DNA from: Roridomyces roridus | Lineage: Eukaryota; Basidiomycota; Agaricomycetes; Agaricales; Mycenaceae | Direction: 5' to 3' | Assembly (NCBI GenBank): GCA_029378245.1 | Contig: JARKIF010000001.1 | Location: 1,178,001 to 1,242,000, forward strand | Length of the DNA stretch: 64,000 bases | Part shown: in pieces, positions 32,136 through 42,871 of the stretch | How positions within the stretch are numbered: position 1 is the first letter of the stretch | How the letters are laid out: each line of letters begins with the position of its first letter | The notes under the pieces: model-generated | Databases searched by the model: none | What the model was told of the DNA's origin: nothing | Seen by the model: only the letters and a program-made list of their open reading frames with translations | Program-made: the position numbers and the translations under genes

Positions 32136-33734
32136 ATGTCTTCTACTCGCAAAATGGAATACGGTTGGTGCCATTCCATTCGTTCTGGCCGCTCAGTGCA
32201 TGACCTTTTTCAGTCCGTCTCGGCAAGTCGGGTCTCAAAATCTCCAAGGTTATTCTCGGGTGCATGTCCTATGGCCATCCGGAATGGGCAGGCAACTGGG
32301 TCCTGCCGGAAGAGGAGGCTTCGAAGCATATCAAAGCCGCGTGAGCTGCCCTTGCATTCTGCGGAACCATCTCTCAAGTGATAGCAGCTACGATGCCGGA
32401 ATCAATGCCTTCGACACTGCAAACGTGTATTCCAACGGATTGTCGGAGGAGATCCTCGGGCGCGCCATCAAAGAGCACAAATTGCCACGGGACGAAATTG
32501 TGGTCATGACCAAGGTGTTTTTCACCTTGGCGCACGACCCGGCAGTAGCGATGTGGTACAAAAGCCAGGCCGAACTCGAAAAGGAGGGCTATGTTAACCA
32601 GAGTGGATTGAGTCGCAAGGTGTGTGTTGACAGTTCACGTGAACTTTTCAGCTAACGATCTCTCAAGCATATATTCGACTCGGTCAAGCACAGTTTGCGG
32701 CGCTTGCAGCTCGATTACATTGATCTCTTGCAGTGTATGTCCGTACTTTGCCTCACACCACACTTACCTGACAATCTTCCAGGCCACCGTTTTGACCCCG
32801 AGACTCCCATCGAGGAGACCGTGCGTTAATCCATCTTGCCATCGACTTTCGCTTACTCGATTCCAGATGCAAGCCCTCCACGACGTGGTGAAAGCGGGCT
32901 ATGTTCGCTACATTGGTTTTTCGTCCTGCTATGCCTGGCAATTCCATGTGATGCAAAGTACTAGATCCTTCACGATTCTTGGAGAAACTCTAACAGGTCA
33001 CAGACTACGCGATCGCCAACAACTTGACCCCCTTCATCTCCATGCAGAACCACTACAACCTCCTGTACCGTGAAGAGGAGCGGGAGATGTTCCCGACTTT
33101 GAAGGTAGGCGGCTTGCACGACGCCTCGTTCGGTCACTTAACCATTTGCGGTAGCATTTCGGTGTTGGGTCAATCCCGTGGTCCCCTCTTGCCCGTGGAG
33201 CCGTGACTCGTCCTTTGGCGAGGCAGAATACCAAGCCTACCAATCGCGAGGCTTCAGATATGTACGTCACAAATCGCAATCTCACTTCTCGCACTCATTC
33301 AACGGGTATACAGAATGCCTCCTACTGTGTACCTTCAAACCGCTGGCAACCAGACGGTCGTCAACAGGCAGGTCATCCATGGCCAACCGCGCACTTGCCC
33401 ACTGATTATCCCTTCAGAGTCGAGGAGATCGCGAAGAAGTATGGTGTCAGCATGGCCCAAGTATCGGTCGCCTGGATGTTGAGCAAAGAGGGTGGGTACA
33501 GCTCCCTTGATATCTCTTTCGCAACTCACAAAGTCCAAGGCGTCTCCGCCCCGGTCGTCGGTACTACTTCCCTTGCCAACCTCGCGGACACCATCGGTAC
33601 GAATGGCTGGCCTGCTGACGATAATTTCGGACTCTGACCTCGACTTTGCAGCCGGCGTTCACCTCAAGTTGACGGAGGAGGAAATCAAGTACTTGGAGGA
33701 ACCGTACCAGCCTCTTGCCGTCCTCGGTCATTGA
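32136..33734 (+). CDS. Aldo-keto reductase
   Basis: NAD(P)H-dependent reductase of the AKR superfamily with a TIM-barrel fold, probably cytosolic. Multi-exon; the first exon is short (MSSTRKMEYV) and the spliced product is about 340 residues. The catalytic tetrad is readable: Asp in AFDTANVYSNG, Tyr in the same segment, Lys in VVMTKVF and His in LLQCHRFD. Further family markers are LGRSGLKISKVILGCMSYG-like strand 1, GLSEEILGRAI, YIGFSSCYAWQ, QNHYNLLYREEERE and the cofactor-binding segment near SAPVVGTTSLANLAD. It resembles the fungal aryl-alcohol dehydrogenase or versiconal-reductase-type branch. Substrate unknown. No pathway partners lie next to it. Confidence 0.88.
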
Positions 33735-34447
33735 GGACCATGCACCTGTCATTCCCAGTCGGATTAAACGTACTTCGCAACAACACTCGTAGTCCTTTCA
33801 ATTTAGAGCTAAGTGATACCCTTGAGGAACTACTCGTCAATGCGAGAATTAGCCCACACAAACTTCGAGCCTGAGACGGACAATACCTCCGGATCCAGGA
33901 ACAAAGAACATCAAAACCGCAACGAGAATGTACTAGATCACGGTCATGTGACAGACATGTCGCGTCGCGTCGTCGGGATAGCAGTGCTCTCGTCTAGTAT
34001 TGCCACTTCAAACACAAGGAAGGTAACATTGAGAGACAGATAGTTATTCAGGAGAGAATACAGGAAAGTTGGGACAAGACCCCGGGTATATCTACACCAC
34101 CACCGACACCACCACACCCAAAAAGGAACCAAAACCAAATCAAAGGGATCCCGACAACAAAACACCTCCTCGATCGCGATGCGTCCATCCTCGAGGTCCG
34201 TGTTGTAGAGATGTTGTCGGAGGAAGAACGAAAGAGACTCGTAGGAGGCCAGTGTCGAAGTCGGGTCGATGCTGGGGCGCCAAAGTGTCGGGGAGAGGGT
34301 GGGACCTCGGGCAAGAGAAGCAGCTCAAGCCTTCGTCCGGTCTCCGGACCAATGACTAGACATCTTCGCCAACGACAGCCGGGTGCGACGAGTTGGGAAG
34401 AGAAGGGAAGATAGTTGAAGGAGAAGTGGTGGTGGTGGTGATATTCT

Positions 34448-35732
34448 TCAAGCGAGTTTGTTCTTCTTGCGGCGCTTATAGCGCTCCTTCGCTCGACGTG
34501 CACGATATGCTGGGGGCGGGAAGATGATGCGTAGGACAAACCAGACCCCGGGTATCTGTGAGGTGATGAGCGACAGAGGACATCAAGAAAGGAAGAACAT
34601 ACGTAGCGGGCCATCAGATCAACAATCGTCCCGCTAAGGAAGAGACCATAGACGATGTCGACCCAAGGAACGTCAAATGGCAACGCAACAACCTACAGAG
34701 AATGATCAGATGATGAAAGAACATCACAATAGAGGACGCACCGTCGGAAGCGCCAGGAGGAAGGCCTCGACGAACATATTGTACCATGAACGAGTCACTG
34801 CTTGACGAGCTAGTCGTGCCTTGAGGCGTTGCCCCTTGAAGAGTTTCTTTTTGCGAGTGTACTTGGCGGACATAGGAGAAAGTATATTGTGACGCGGTCG
34901 GGGAAGGGTGGAGATGAGGAACGAAGCCAGGGACTTGTCGAGCGCGAGGGCATAGGCTACATCGAGGAGAGATGTATCGAAGAGGGCCAAGAGCTGAAGA
35001 ACTAATTAGATGATGGAACGGCAGTTATGATGTCACATACGATGGGGAGGATGGGACTCTGGAGAAGCAACGATGAACCCAAGAGCAGCCTGCGACGAAT
35101 CTGGCAAAGATGAGAACAAATCCAAAAGCTAAGCAGGGACGTACCATGGCCAGGGGTGCCATTGTTACAAAACCAATACCAGATTGCAGCGTGACGAGGA
35201 GATATTGAGGCTCGCCGAGCAGTATACCGTCGAATGCGAGAAGCCCTGCTACGACCACGAACGATGCCAACAGCTTGGTCCAAACGACGCCCGTCTTGCG
35301 CTTGACGAGCCGCGCGAGTGCCATGGTAGCGGTGAACACGCCTTCGACCTCCTCGAAGCTGGCAAGGTCGAAACCAGCGATGTTGGGACTGGCGAGGTGG
35401 CTACCAGCGAGCTTGAGGCTGGCGGGCGCGGTATGGGCGAGATCTGTACCGGCGAGGTCGAAGCTGATCGCAGGGCGGATTTGGACCTGGGCGAGGACGG
35501 GAAAGGTGTCGAGAGGGCCCTGGGCGAGTACGATGGAGCCATTGAACAGAGCGAACGAGGCGTTGGCGGGGGTGAGTGGCAACACCTCTGGCTCGTACTC
35601 GTCCCACCAGCAGACGGGGTGCCGAGGGTACACAGGCACAACTTCTGCGGGCTGGAGGGTTCTCGGGGTGTGGACGGAGGAGAGGAGGGAGAAGGCGGAG
35701 AAGGCGAGGATGGAGGCTTTGCGGAGGAACAT
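34448..35732 (-). CDS. Multi-pass membrane protein with pentapeptide-like stretch, paralogue 1
   Basis: Several exons from an ATG at 35732 to the stop at 34450-34448. The N-terminus is a signal-like or anchor segment (MFLRKASILAFSAFSLLSSV). A lumenal or outer part follows, including a stretch with A-(D/N/S)-L-x-x periodicity (FDLAGTDLAHTAPASLKLAG, then SHLASPNIAGFDLASFEE). Next come at least four hydrophobic segments (near LLASFVVVAGLLAFDGILLG, a second pair after the next introns, and LMARYIPGVWFVLRIIF), and finally a strongly basic tail (RARRAKERYKRRKKNKLA). A paralogue with the same plan lies at 40835-42154, also minus. I do not recognise the family; the order EGVFTATMALARLVKRK... is shared with the paralogue and looks like a conserved core. 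Confidence 0.7.
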
Positions 35733-35860
35733 GGTTGTTGTGGTTAAGATGAGGAAAACACACTCAAACGAATGGCCTCCATTTTATGCCAAACAGTCGC
35801 GTTCCGTCACAGGCAGCGCGTCTTCAACAAACGCGATCGGGAATGCAGAGTCCGTTGTCG
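35733..35860. repeat. Promoter segment shared by the two membrane-protein paralogues (copy 1)
   Basis: The phrase 'cgcgtcttcaacaaacgcga' and the surrounding run starting at 'cactcaaacgaatggcctcc' recur at about 42182-42262 just upstream of the second paralogue. The duplication therefore covered the 5' flank as well as the coding region. Confidence 0.75.
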
Positions 35861-36242
35861 GAAATTTTCGCGCCTGGACCTTGTCTCCCCGCAACCTCTT
35901 GCATGGATTCCGTGTGCTTTGAGTACACTTTACTGGCACGGGTCCTTCATTCCACACGAAAGAGGGCACCACTGAAAGGAGGCCGAGCCGTTCAAGTTGC
36001 GATGAAAAAAAAAATCGGTCCAAGGGCGATATAAGTTGACCACGTTCATCCAGAGAATAAGAGGTATAAATTGGTGCTTCGAACGCTTAAGCCGTCTGCA
36101 CTGTGGTGAGTCTGGGGTGCATGGAGGATGAAAGCAAGAGTGAGCGTCGACTGATCCGAGCCGAAAGTCCGACTTGCATGTTTTACTTGCTTGGCTCATT
36201 GGCAAGATTCGATTCTCTCCTGCGCCTCAATGAAATTCCACT

Positions 36243-37412
36243 ATGGTCCTAGTAACTTTCTCACCGACCTTCACTGGCCTTGTTTTCACTCTTGCTGTGC
36301 CGATACCGCTCCTTGCTGCGAGTACTCCTGTTTCTCCTTTGGCTCGATCCATGACAACGACTCCTCTGTGCGCTCATCAAGCAATGTCTGACTTGTCTCC
36401 TGACACGCAGTCCACCATGGACCACGCAACCATGTGCCTTCAGCCCACTCGCCTCTTGGGCATTGCTGACGTTCAGCCCAGTGATACCTTTCTGGCTTCC
36501 ATTCGGACTGCGTTGAGTACCGGCTTCGAGGGCGTCGAGCGGGAGCTCTCGTTTTCCCTCCCTCCCACTGTTCCGTTCGACCGAGTCCTCGACAAGCTTG
36601 ACGACGAGAATGCTGAGAAACAGCTGCACACCCTCCGGTCTGTGCTTTACACCTCGTCTCCATTAAACCTGATCCTCTTTTCGAAGTATCACCGTCGAGG
36701 GTCCGCGACTAGGGATACGGCAGTTTATGCCCAACCCAGCTCATGAGGCTGCTGGTAGTTTGCTTGTAGAGCTACGTAGCAGACTGCAGGTGCTCGGTGG
36801 GGATGAGCATCCCGAGCTTATTTTGGTTGGGAGCGCACATATGTTCATTGTCTTTCTTTCTTTCTTTTCAACAGGTTTCTGACATCGATTTCAGGCCACA
36901 ACGATGGCACCAAGGCCAAAGAGGGTGATGGTGCACTTTTCCCCAACTCTCGAGCATCTCTGCCTTCCATCGTCATTGAGGTCGGCGATTCTCAGACTCG
37001 ACCCTCCCTCCATAACGACGTCGATGTCTGGTTTTAGATGAATTCGAATGGACTGGAACTTGTATGTGCCTTATTTCTGCTTCTGATTGTGGGGTCAATG
37101 TCTTTCAAGGTCAAGCTTGTGATAACAGTCAAAATCTTCCGCTCAAGTAACCCCTACATCATTGTCACTTTCTGGAAACGTGCACTACAACACAACTCCG
37201 AAGCTCCCTTTCTGGCCTCGCCATTGCTGGGTCCTTTCACCTGGGACCGCACTGACACCGAGCCGTCCGATATCGCCGGAATACCTTCTATCACTATCCC
37301 CACTCACCTCGTTTATGATGATATTCCCCCCCTCTTGACTTCGCATTCCACGGTTACTCTCACACCCAAAATTGTTCGACTTTGGTTGCAAGATGTATTT
37401 AAATTCCTGTGA
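36243..37412 (+). pseudogene. PD-(D/E)XK endonuclease-fold-like gene with an internal stop
   Basis: Splicing out 36634-36682 (GTCTGT...TCGAAG) and a short later intron gives a continuous frame: RITVEGPRLGIRQFMPNPAH, EAAGSLLVELRSRLQVLG, then GHNDGTKAKEGDGALFPNS and SLPSIVIEVGDSQTRPSLHN with DVDVWF. It then meets TAG at 37035-37037 and resumes in the same frame (MNSNGLEL, intron, VKLVITVKIFRSSNPYIIVT). The D ... (I)EVG pattern followed by a hydrophobic strand is typical of the PD-(D/E)XK-like proteins abundant in Agaricomycetes, whose cellular role is not settled. Either the gene is inactivated by one nonsense change, or an unrecognised intron removes the stop. Start uncertain; 36243 gives a hydrophobic N-terminus, and a later ATG near 36384 (MSDLSPDTQS) is as likely. 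Confidence 0.5.
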
Positions 37413-37982
37413 TATTATTCAGGAGCAGCTGTGGGTGTATCAAGTCGTCCCTTACAATCCTGATCTTTAACTCTGTTGCAGGATGAAAGGATGTTTCTAC
37501 TATGTCAGTTGGATTCAAGGGGTCAGAGTCTGCCCCCTGCGAGGTTTGGTAGGGTGCTTGTGAGCTGAGGCTTGAATGCATAGACATCTGCGTCTTGCAT
37601 TTTTATTGCATACAGGATGTTCACCCGTTTTATGATAAACTGTGCCCGTTGAATGAGCTCTATGTAAATTGAATGGATTGTTTGCTCCTGTTTCCCCTTT
37701 AGCCGTGCTTATTCACAGGCACAGCATTTTTCACTTCTCTTTCCCCCACCACCCCGACGTCGTCGAGTCCGCAGCCATCTCCACGATTTCGTCCCACTCC
37801 CTCACTTATACACACCGCACATCTCTGTCCCGACAGAGATTCATGCTTCGACCTCCCATCATAGCAAAGCACACAAGTTTCTGTATTCATAAAAGTTCCC
37901 TCGTCGGTTTCGTGAGTAGTATCCGTCCAAGCCTTGGCCTTATCTTATGCCCCTCTAGCGGTAAATAACCTTAGTGCCCAGC

Positions 37983-39367
37983 ATGGCTTCTGGATTCGTG
38001 AACATCCGCCGCGATGTGGATGACAAATTCTACCGCTACCGGTACGCCTGCGCCACTTGCCTGCAGCAGCATGTCTCATCCTCCTATAGCATGCCCATAC
38101 TCCTCACAAAAATTGAGGGCAAAGGAAACGGCATCAAGACCGTCCTCCCCAATATGTCTGACGTCGCACGTGCGCTCAGTCGTCCCCCCAGCTACACTAC
38201 CAAATTCTTCGGATGCGAACTCGGTGCCCAAACTTCCGTCGACGAGAAGAACGAACGGTACATTGTCAATGGTGCCCATGACGCCAACCGTCTCCGCGAG
38301 CTCCTCGACGGCTTCATTGACAAGTTTGTCCTGTGCAAGTCTTGCAAGAATCCCGAGACGGAGCTTATCATACTCAAAGTCGGGCGCCAGGAGGATATCA
38401 TTCGGGACTGCAAGGCCTGCGGAGAGAGGACGGGCGTCGATATGCGCCACAAGCTTACGACCTTCATTCTGAAGAACCCGCCGATCAAGGCAAGGAAGGG
38501 TAAAAAGGCTCAGAACGGCGACGCTGCTGCTGGTGTCGGCGGAGGCGGCGGCGGCGGTGACCTCACGCCCGAGAACGGTGCCGAGGACGCCGCGGACGAC
38601 GGCGCTGACAGCGATGATGAGCTGACCAGGAAGATCAAGGCCGAGGCTGCTGAGCTGAACACCGACACCGCTCTAGCCAAGGAGGACTGGTCTGCCGATA
38701 CCTCCCCCGAGGCTGTCAAAGCTCGTATCAAGGCTCTCGAGGGGACCATGGCTGCGACCGTTCTCGGTGGGGACGACGAAGGCAGCGACGACGAGGACAG
38801 CCCGTATGCTCAGTTCGGTAACTGGATCATGGAGGCTCCCGAACCGGACGACCCCAAGGCGCTCAACATCGCCATCTACAAGAAGGCAGAGGAGCTCGGG
38901 ATTGAGAAGAAGCACAAGACAGTGCTCATTCTCGTCACCATCTTCTCTGAAGACGTCCTCGAGGAGATTCCAAACTTTGCGCCGCTTTTTAAAAAGGTAT
39001 GTGCTCCCTTCTATACTGATTCACACATCTAATATTCATCCTAGATGGTGACATCGGAGAAACACCAAAAGGCCCTCCTCGGAGGCATCGAACGCCTCGT
39101 TGGGCTTGCGTACCCAGACCTGCTCCCCCAGATCCCCAAGATTCTGATGGCGCTCTACCAGGACGACATCCTCGACGAGGATGTCGTCAAGCACTGGGCG
39201 ACTCACGTTAGTAAGAAGTATACTGACAAAGATACGAGCAAGAAGGTCCGCAAGGCGAGCGAACCGTTCTTGAAGGTGAGCTTGTGATATTTTGGTTTCT
39301 CACCGGCTGACTAACGCATCTACAGTGGCTGGACGAAGCGGACGATGAGGATTCCGATGAGGACTGA
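37983..39367 (+). CDS. TIF5: Translation initiation factor eIF5
   Basis: GTPase-activating protein for eIF2 during start-codon selection; it also bridges eIF1, eIF3 and eIF2-beta. Exons 37983-38041, 38090-38996, 39045-39275 and 39326-39367 give 412 residues. The first intron is 48 nt with no stop and is in frame, so an unspliced reading would insert 16 residues; removal gives [20 protein letters not shown], the conserved start of the GAP domain, which contains the Arg finger region at [14 protein letters not shown]. The zinc-ribbon cysteines are [12 protein letters not shown] and [11 protein letters not shown]. An Ala/Gly/acidic linker (residues about 165-240) leads to a C-terminal HEAT (W2/eIF5C) domain that ends in acidic residues with aromatic character ([13 protein letters not shown]), the eIF2-beta/eIF3c-binding signature. 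Confidence 0.95.
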
Positions 39368-39542
39368 TTGGTGTCGCTCTGTGTTCTATTATGTTTTATC
39401 TGTTGTCTTGCTATGCGGACCCCCACTCTGAAATACACCACGTCTCATAATCATTTGTCAGAGCTCACTAAGCAGGCCGTGGAAGGCCGCGGACGCCGAT
39501 GAGACTTTGCTTAAATAGCGCCTGGTTTTTACTCGCTGAGCA

Positions 39543-40393
39543 ATGGCTCCCTTCAATCTCACCAATCACGTCGAGGATTCTTCTAAACGCGTTCGCGTCT
39601 TGTTCGGCGGCGCGGTGGTCGTGGATACGACCGAGGCCAAACTCGTGTGGGGCCGATACGGTCCCGCGTATTACTTCCCACAGAGTCAATTGTTGGAAGA
39701 ATACCTCCAAAATGGGGCTGCAAGTAACGACAGCAGTAACAGCGGTGTTGTCTACGACCTCGTTGTCGGTACCAAGAAGGCCGAAGGCGCTGTGACGGTG
39801 TATTCCAACCCCAGTGCAGCCCAGCAACATCTTCAGGGATTGGTCAACATCAAATTTAGTGCAGCGGATGCTTGGTTCGAAGAGGACGACCAACTATTCA
39901 TAGGGCCCAAGAATCCTTACCACGTCCGTTGCCTTTCCTTTCCATGCTTTCTCTCTCTCCGAGTTGTTAAAATCCTTCCAGCGCGTAGACGTCCTCAACT
40001 CCTCCCGCCACATCCGCATCGAAATCGACGGAGTTGAAGTAGCCAACAGCCGCTCACCAAAGTTGCTCTACGAAACTGGCTATCGCGTCCGGACCTACAT
40101 CCCCAAGACGGATTGTAGACTCGATCTACTCGTACCATCCGACCACAAGACGGCTTGCCCGTACAAGGTTAGTTGGAACCTAACCAAACTACAGTTGCCG
40201 TCTCATTGATCGGACTTTTCAGGGAGAAGCGCACTACTATCACGTCCAACTCACTCCAGAGAAGCGGGTGGACAACGTTGTGTGGTGGTACCTCAACCCA
40301 AATCTCGAATGTGCGCAAATCAGCGGTTTGGTAGCGTTTTACGACGAGAAGCTCGATGTTTTCGTCGATGGGGTGAAGCAGAGTCGGAGCTAG
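39543..40393 (+). CDS. DUF427 domain protein
   Basis: Three exons joined at about 39925/39982 and 40167/40222 give about 250 residues. Two DUF427 modules appear in sequence. The first is VRVLFGGAVVVDTTEAKLVW ... GPAYYFPQSQL. The second is IRIEIDGVEVANSRSPKLLY ... GYRVRTYIPKTDCRLDLLVP followed by KTACPYKGEAHYYHVQ. The second carries the typical CPYKG turn. DUF427 folds as a small beta-rich barrel; no enzyme activity is established, and ligand binding is only suspected from the conserved pocket. No signal peptide; probably cytosolic. The spacing of 175 bp from the eIF5 stop and the same strand orientation do not imply a functional link. Confidence 0.85.
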
Positions 40394-40834
40394 GGGGAAA
40401 CGATCACATGATCTAGTCACGTGCTTACGCGTCAAAGAAGGGTAGATTGAAAAAAGGCAATGTACGTGAAAAACATTCGGGGGTATATACGCCCAAAGGC
40501 GGGCCAACTGTCGAACTAGCTAAGATATAAAACACCGACACCACCAAACCGAAAGAAACCAAAGACACCTCCCCGATAGTGGCGCGTCCGCCCTCGAGAT
40601 CCGTGTCGCAATTGTCGATGAAAAAAAAGGCTCGAAAGCAGGCCGCGGCCGATGGGGGGTAGAAGCTGGGGCGCCGATGAATCGGGGAGAGGGGGGGACC
40701 TCGGGCAAGAGAAGCAGCTCAAGCCGTCGTCCTGTCTCCAGACCAAGGACTATACTTCGTCTCCATGGGCGGGTGCATCGAGTGAAGAAAGAAGAGAGGT
40801 GGAAGAAATGGTGGTGGTGGTGTCGGTGCAGACT

Positions 40835-42154
40835 CTAGATCGGCTTCAGACCCTTCCTCCCCCGCTTATAGTGTTTCTTGTCCCGACGTGGACGTCCAGA
40901 CGGTGGTGGGAAGGCGTGGTACAGAAGAACGCGAACGAAGAGGAACTAACGAGGAATGGGCATTGGGAATGTAAGGAAAGAGAAAGAACGCACGTGATGG
41001 GCTAGTAGGTCAACGATGGTGCCATTGAGAAGCAGCCCGTGGCCGATGTCGACGAAAGGGACATCAAAGGGTAGGAGGATGAGCTGCAAACGATAGTCAG
41101 ACAACGAATAACATGAGATCAAGGGACGCACGGTAGGAAGAGAAAGAAGGAAAGATTTGCGAAGCGAAGTGAAAGACCAAAATGGAAGTGGATTATTGGC
41201 CACGGCCAAACGTGCTTTCGCCCGCTGTCTCTTGAACAATTGTTTCTTCTTCTTTCGAACACGTGGGACAGGCGGAGGCCACAGTAGTTCACGGAACGGT
41301 CGAGGAAGAAGCCATGGGAGAAGCGGGGTTGTCTCCAAGGCGAGGGCGTAGACCAAGTCGAGCAGTTGTATGTCGACGCTGCTGAAGAGCTGGAACGAGG
41401 TCAGAGGCGAGAAGGGGACGGCAAAGACAGAGACGCACGATGGGCAAAACGGGACCATGTATGAAACTGAGAACGATAGGTTGGAGTCTGCGGGATCTCT
41501 GCAGAGAAATCAGGACAGGAACAGAGTGTGGAAAGGGGAACGCACCCTTGCGAGCCAGACGGTCGCGGCGAGACAGTGCAAAAAAAGTATGAGGAGCGTC
41601 GGCTCGCCCAGCTGTAATCCATCCCAAACTAGAATGCCACCCAGAATGAGCAGCGAGATCGCGAGCTTGGTCCACGCGAGGTCCGGTCTGCGCTTGACAA
41701 AGCGTGCGACGGCGAAAGCTAAAGTGAACACGCCCTCTGCTCGTTCGATGATGTCCAAGTTGAGACCGGCGACCGTGAAGTTGGCGAGGTCGACGAACGG
41801 CGTGCGAGCGAGAACGATGTTGTTGAGATCGACACGAGCGAGTTTGCGACGGGCGAGATGGGTGGGGCGAGCGGGAACTGCGATGATGGTGCCGTGGCTA
41901 TCAAAGCGACGCTGGGTGAAGGCCAGTCCAGCGAAGACATTGACGACGGGGACGGTGTAATTGGTGTTGAGGCAAACAGCCAACGAATCGGGCACATACG
42001 AGCCCAGAGGGCATGCAGGGAACTGGTGGATGGAGGGACTCGACGTGGTAACAGCGGCGACGGGATGCTGGGCCACCTTGGGCGGCACCACTGAGTACCA
42101 GAGGGCGAGGGCGGAAACGGCGAGGATGGAGATGGGGCGTTTGAAGTGGAACAT
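40835..42154 (-). CDS. Multi-pass membrane protein with pentapeptide-like stretch, paralogue 2
   Basis: Same plan as the gene at 34448-35732: an N-terminal hydrophobic segment (MFHFKRPISILAVSALALWY), then an outer part with a stretch of (A/V)-x-L-x-x repeats (LARRKLARVDLNNIVLARTP, FVDLANFTVAGLNLDIIERA). The shared core EGVFTLAFAVARFVKRRPDL follows, then hydrophobic segments (AISLLILGGILVWDG; DLVYALALETTPLLPWLL) and a basic tail (RRDKKHYKRGRKGLK). The stop is the complement of 40835-40837. Sequence identity between the paralogues is moderate, but exon borders and orientation agree, so they come from a duplication. It lacks the long C-terminal Lys/Arg cluster of the first copy. Function unknown. 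Confidence 0.68.
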
Positions 42155-42871
42155 GGCGGTATTCTGTTAAGATGAGGAAACACACTCAAACGAATCGCCT
42201 CCATTTTGTACCAAACAGCCGCATTCCGTCATAGGCAGCGCGTCTTCAACAAACGCGATCGAGGTAGGCGTGATTCCTCCTATTGCATTGCATCTTCGCG
42301 GTCGTTCTCGTCTACTGGGACGATTTCTTCAGCACAACTTTTTGAACCTCTTCTATCCTCGGCAAGCCGATGTTCATAGTCGTCGGAGTGAGGGATGAGC
42401 GTCATATGAGACCAATCCCTAGATGTCTTCTGTATGCTTCGACGAGTGGCAGAAAAAAAGGACATGGTGGTGGTCGTAGCAGACAAGGTTACGAATCGGA
42501 TCACACACCTGACACGATCACGCGCCACAGTCGCGTCTGCCTCGGCCACTTCTTGTTCCGCGTTTTTTCCTCTTGAAACCTTGACGACGATAATGGCCTT
42601 TCTGCTCCGTTTCCTATGTTCCTCGGGGACCACGTTTTACAAAGCGCCTCGATCAGTGAGGCGCTTTGTCCGAGACACCAAAGAGGCGCCATCAATCGCG
42701 TACTTGCTTTATTAGGCTTTCTACAATCATGTGGGCCATTGTGGGTGCTCTTTGGCTTTGGTATGCTGTGGCTTGGTTCCAAGCGCAGCTTTGGTCGACG
42801 ACAATGGCGCTTGTCCGACCTATGGAACTATATAATCCGCGCAAGAAATTGCGCCTTCTCTACCTCGAAAA
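42155..42871. other. Intergenic region with duplicated 5' flank
   Basis: The first 110 bp repeat the 5' flank of paralogue 1. An open stretch on the minus strand (42633-42280) has no recognisable domain and overlaps probable promoter sequence of the next gene, so it is not called. 'gtgaggcgctttgtc' motifs near 42656 form a short repeat with 42643. Confidence 0.45.

Noticed and set aside
34069..34359. Plus-strand open frame in the 3' flank of the first membrane-protein gene
   Set aside because: The same segment occurs in the 3' flank of the paralogue with the frame broken, so it is flank, not gene.
42280..42633. 117-codon minus-strand open frame
   Set aside because: Overlaps the promoter region of the gene at 42872; no domain, no splice support.
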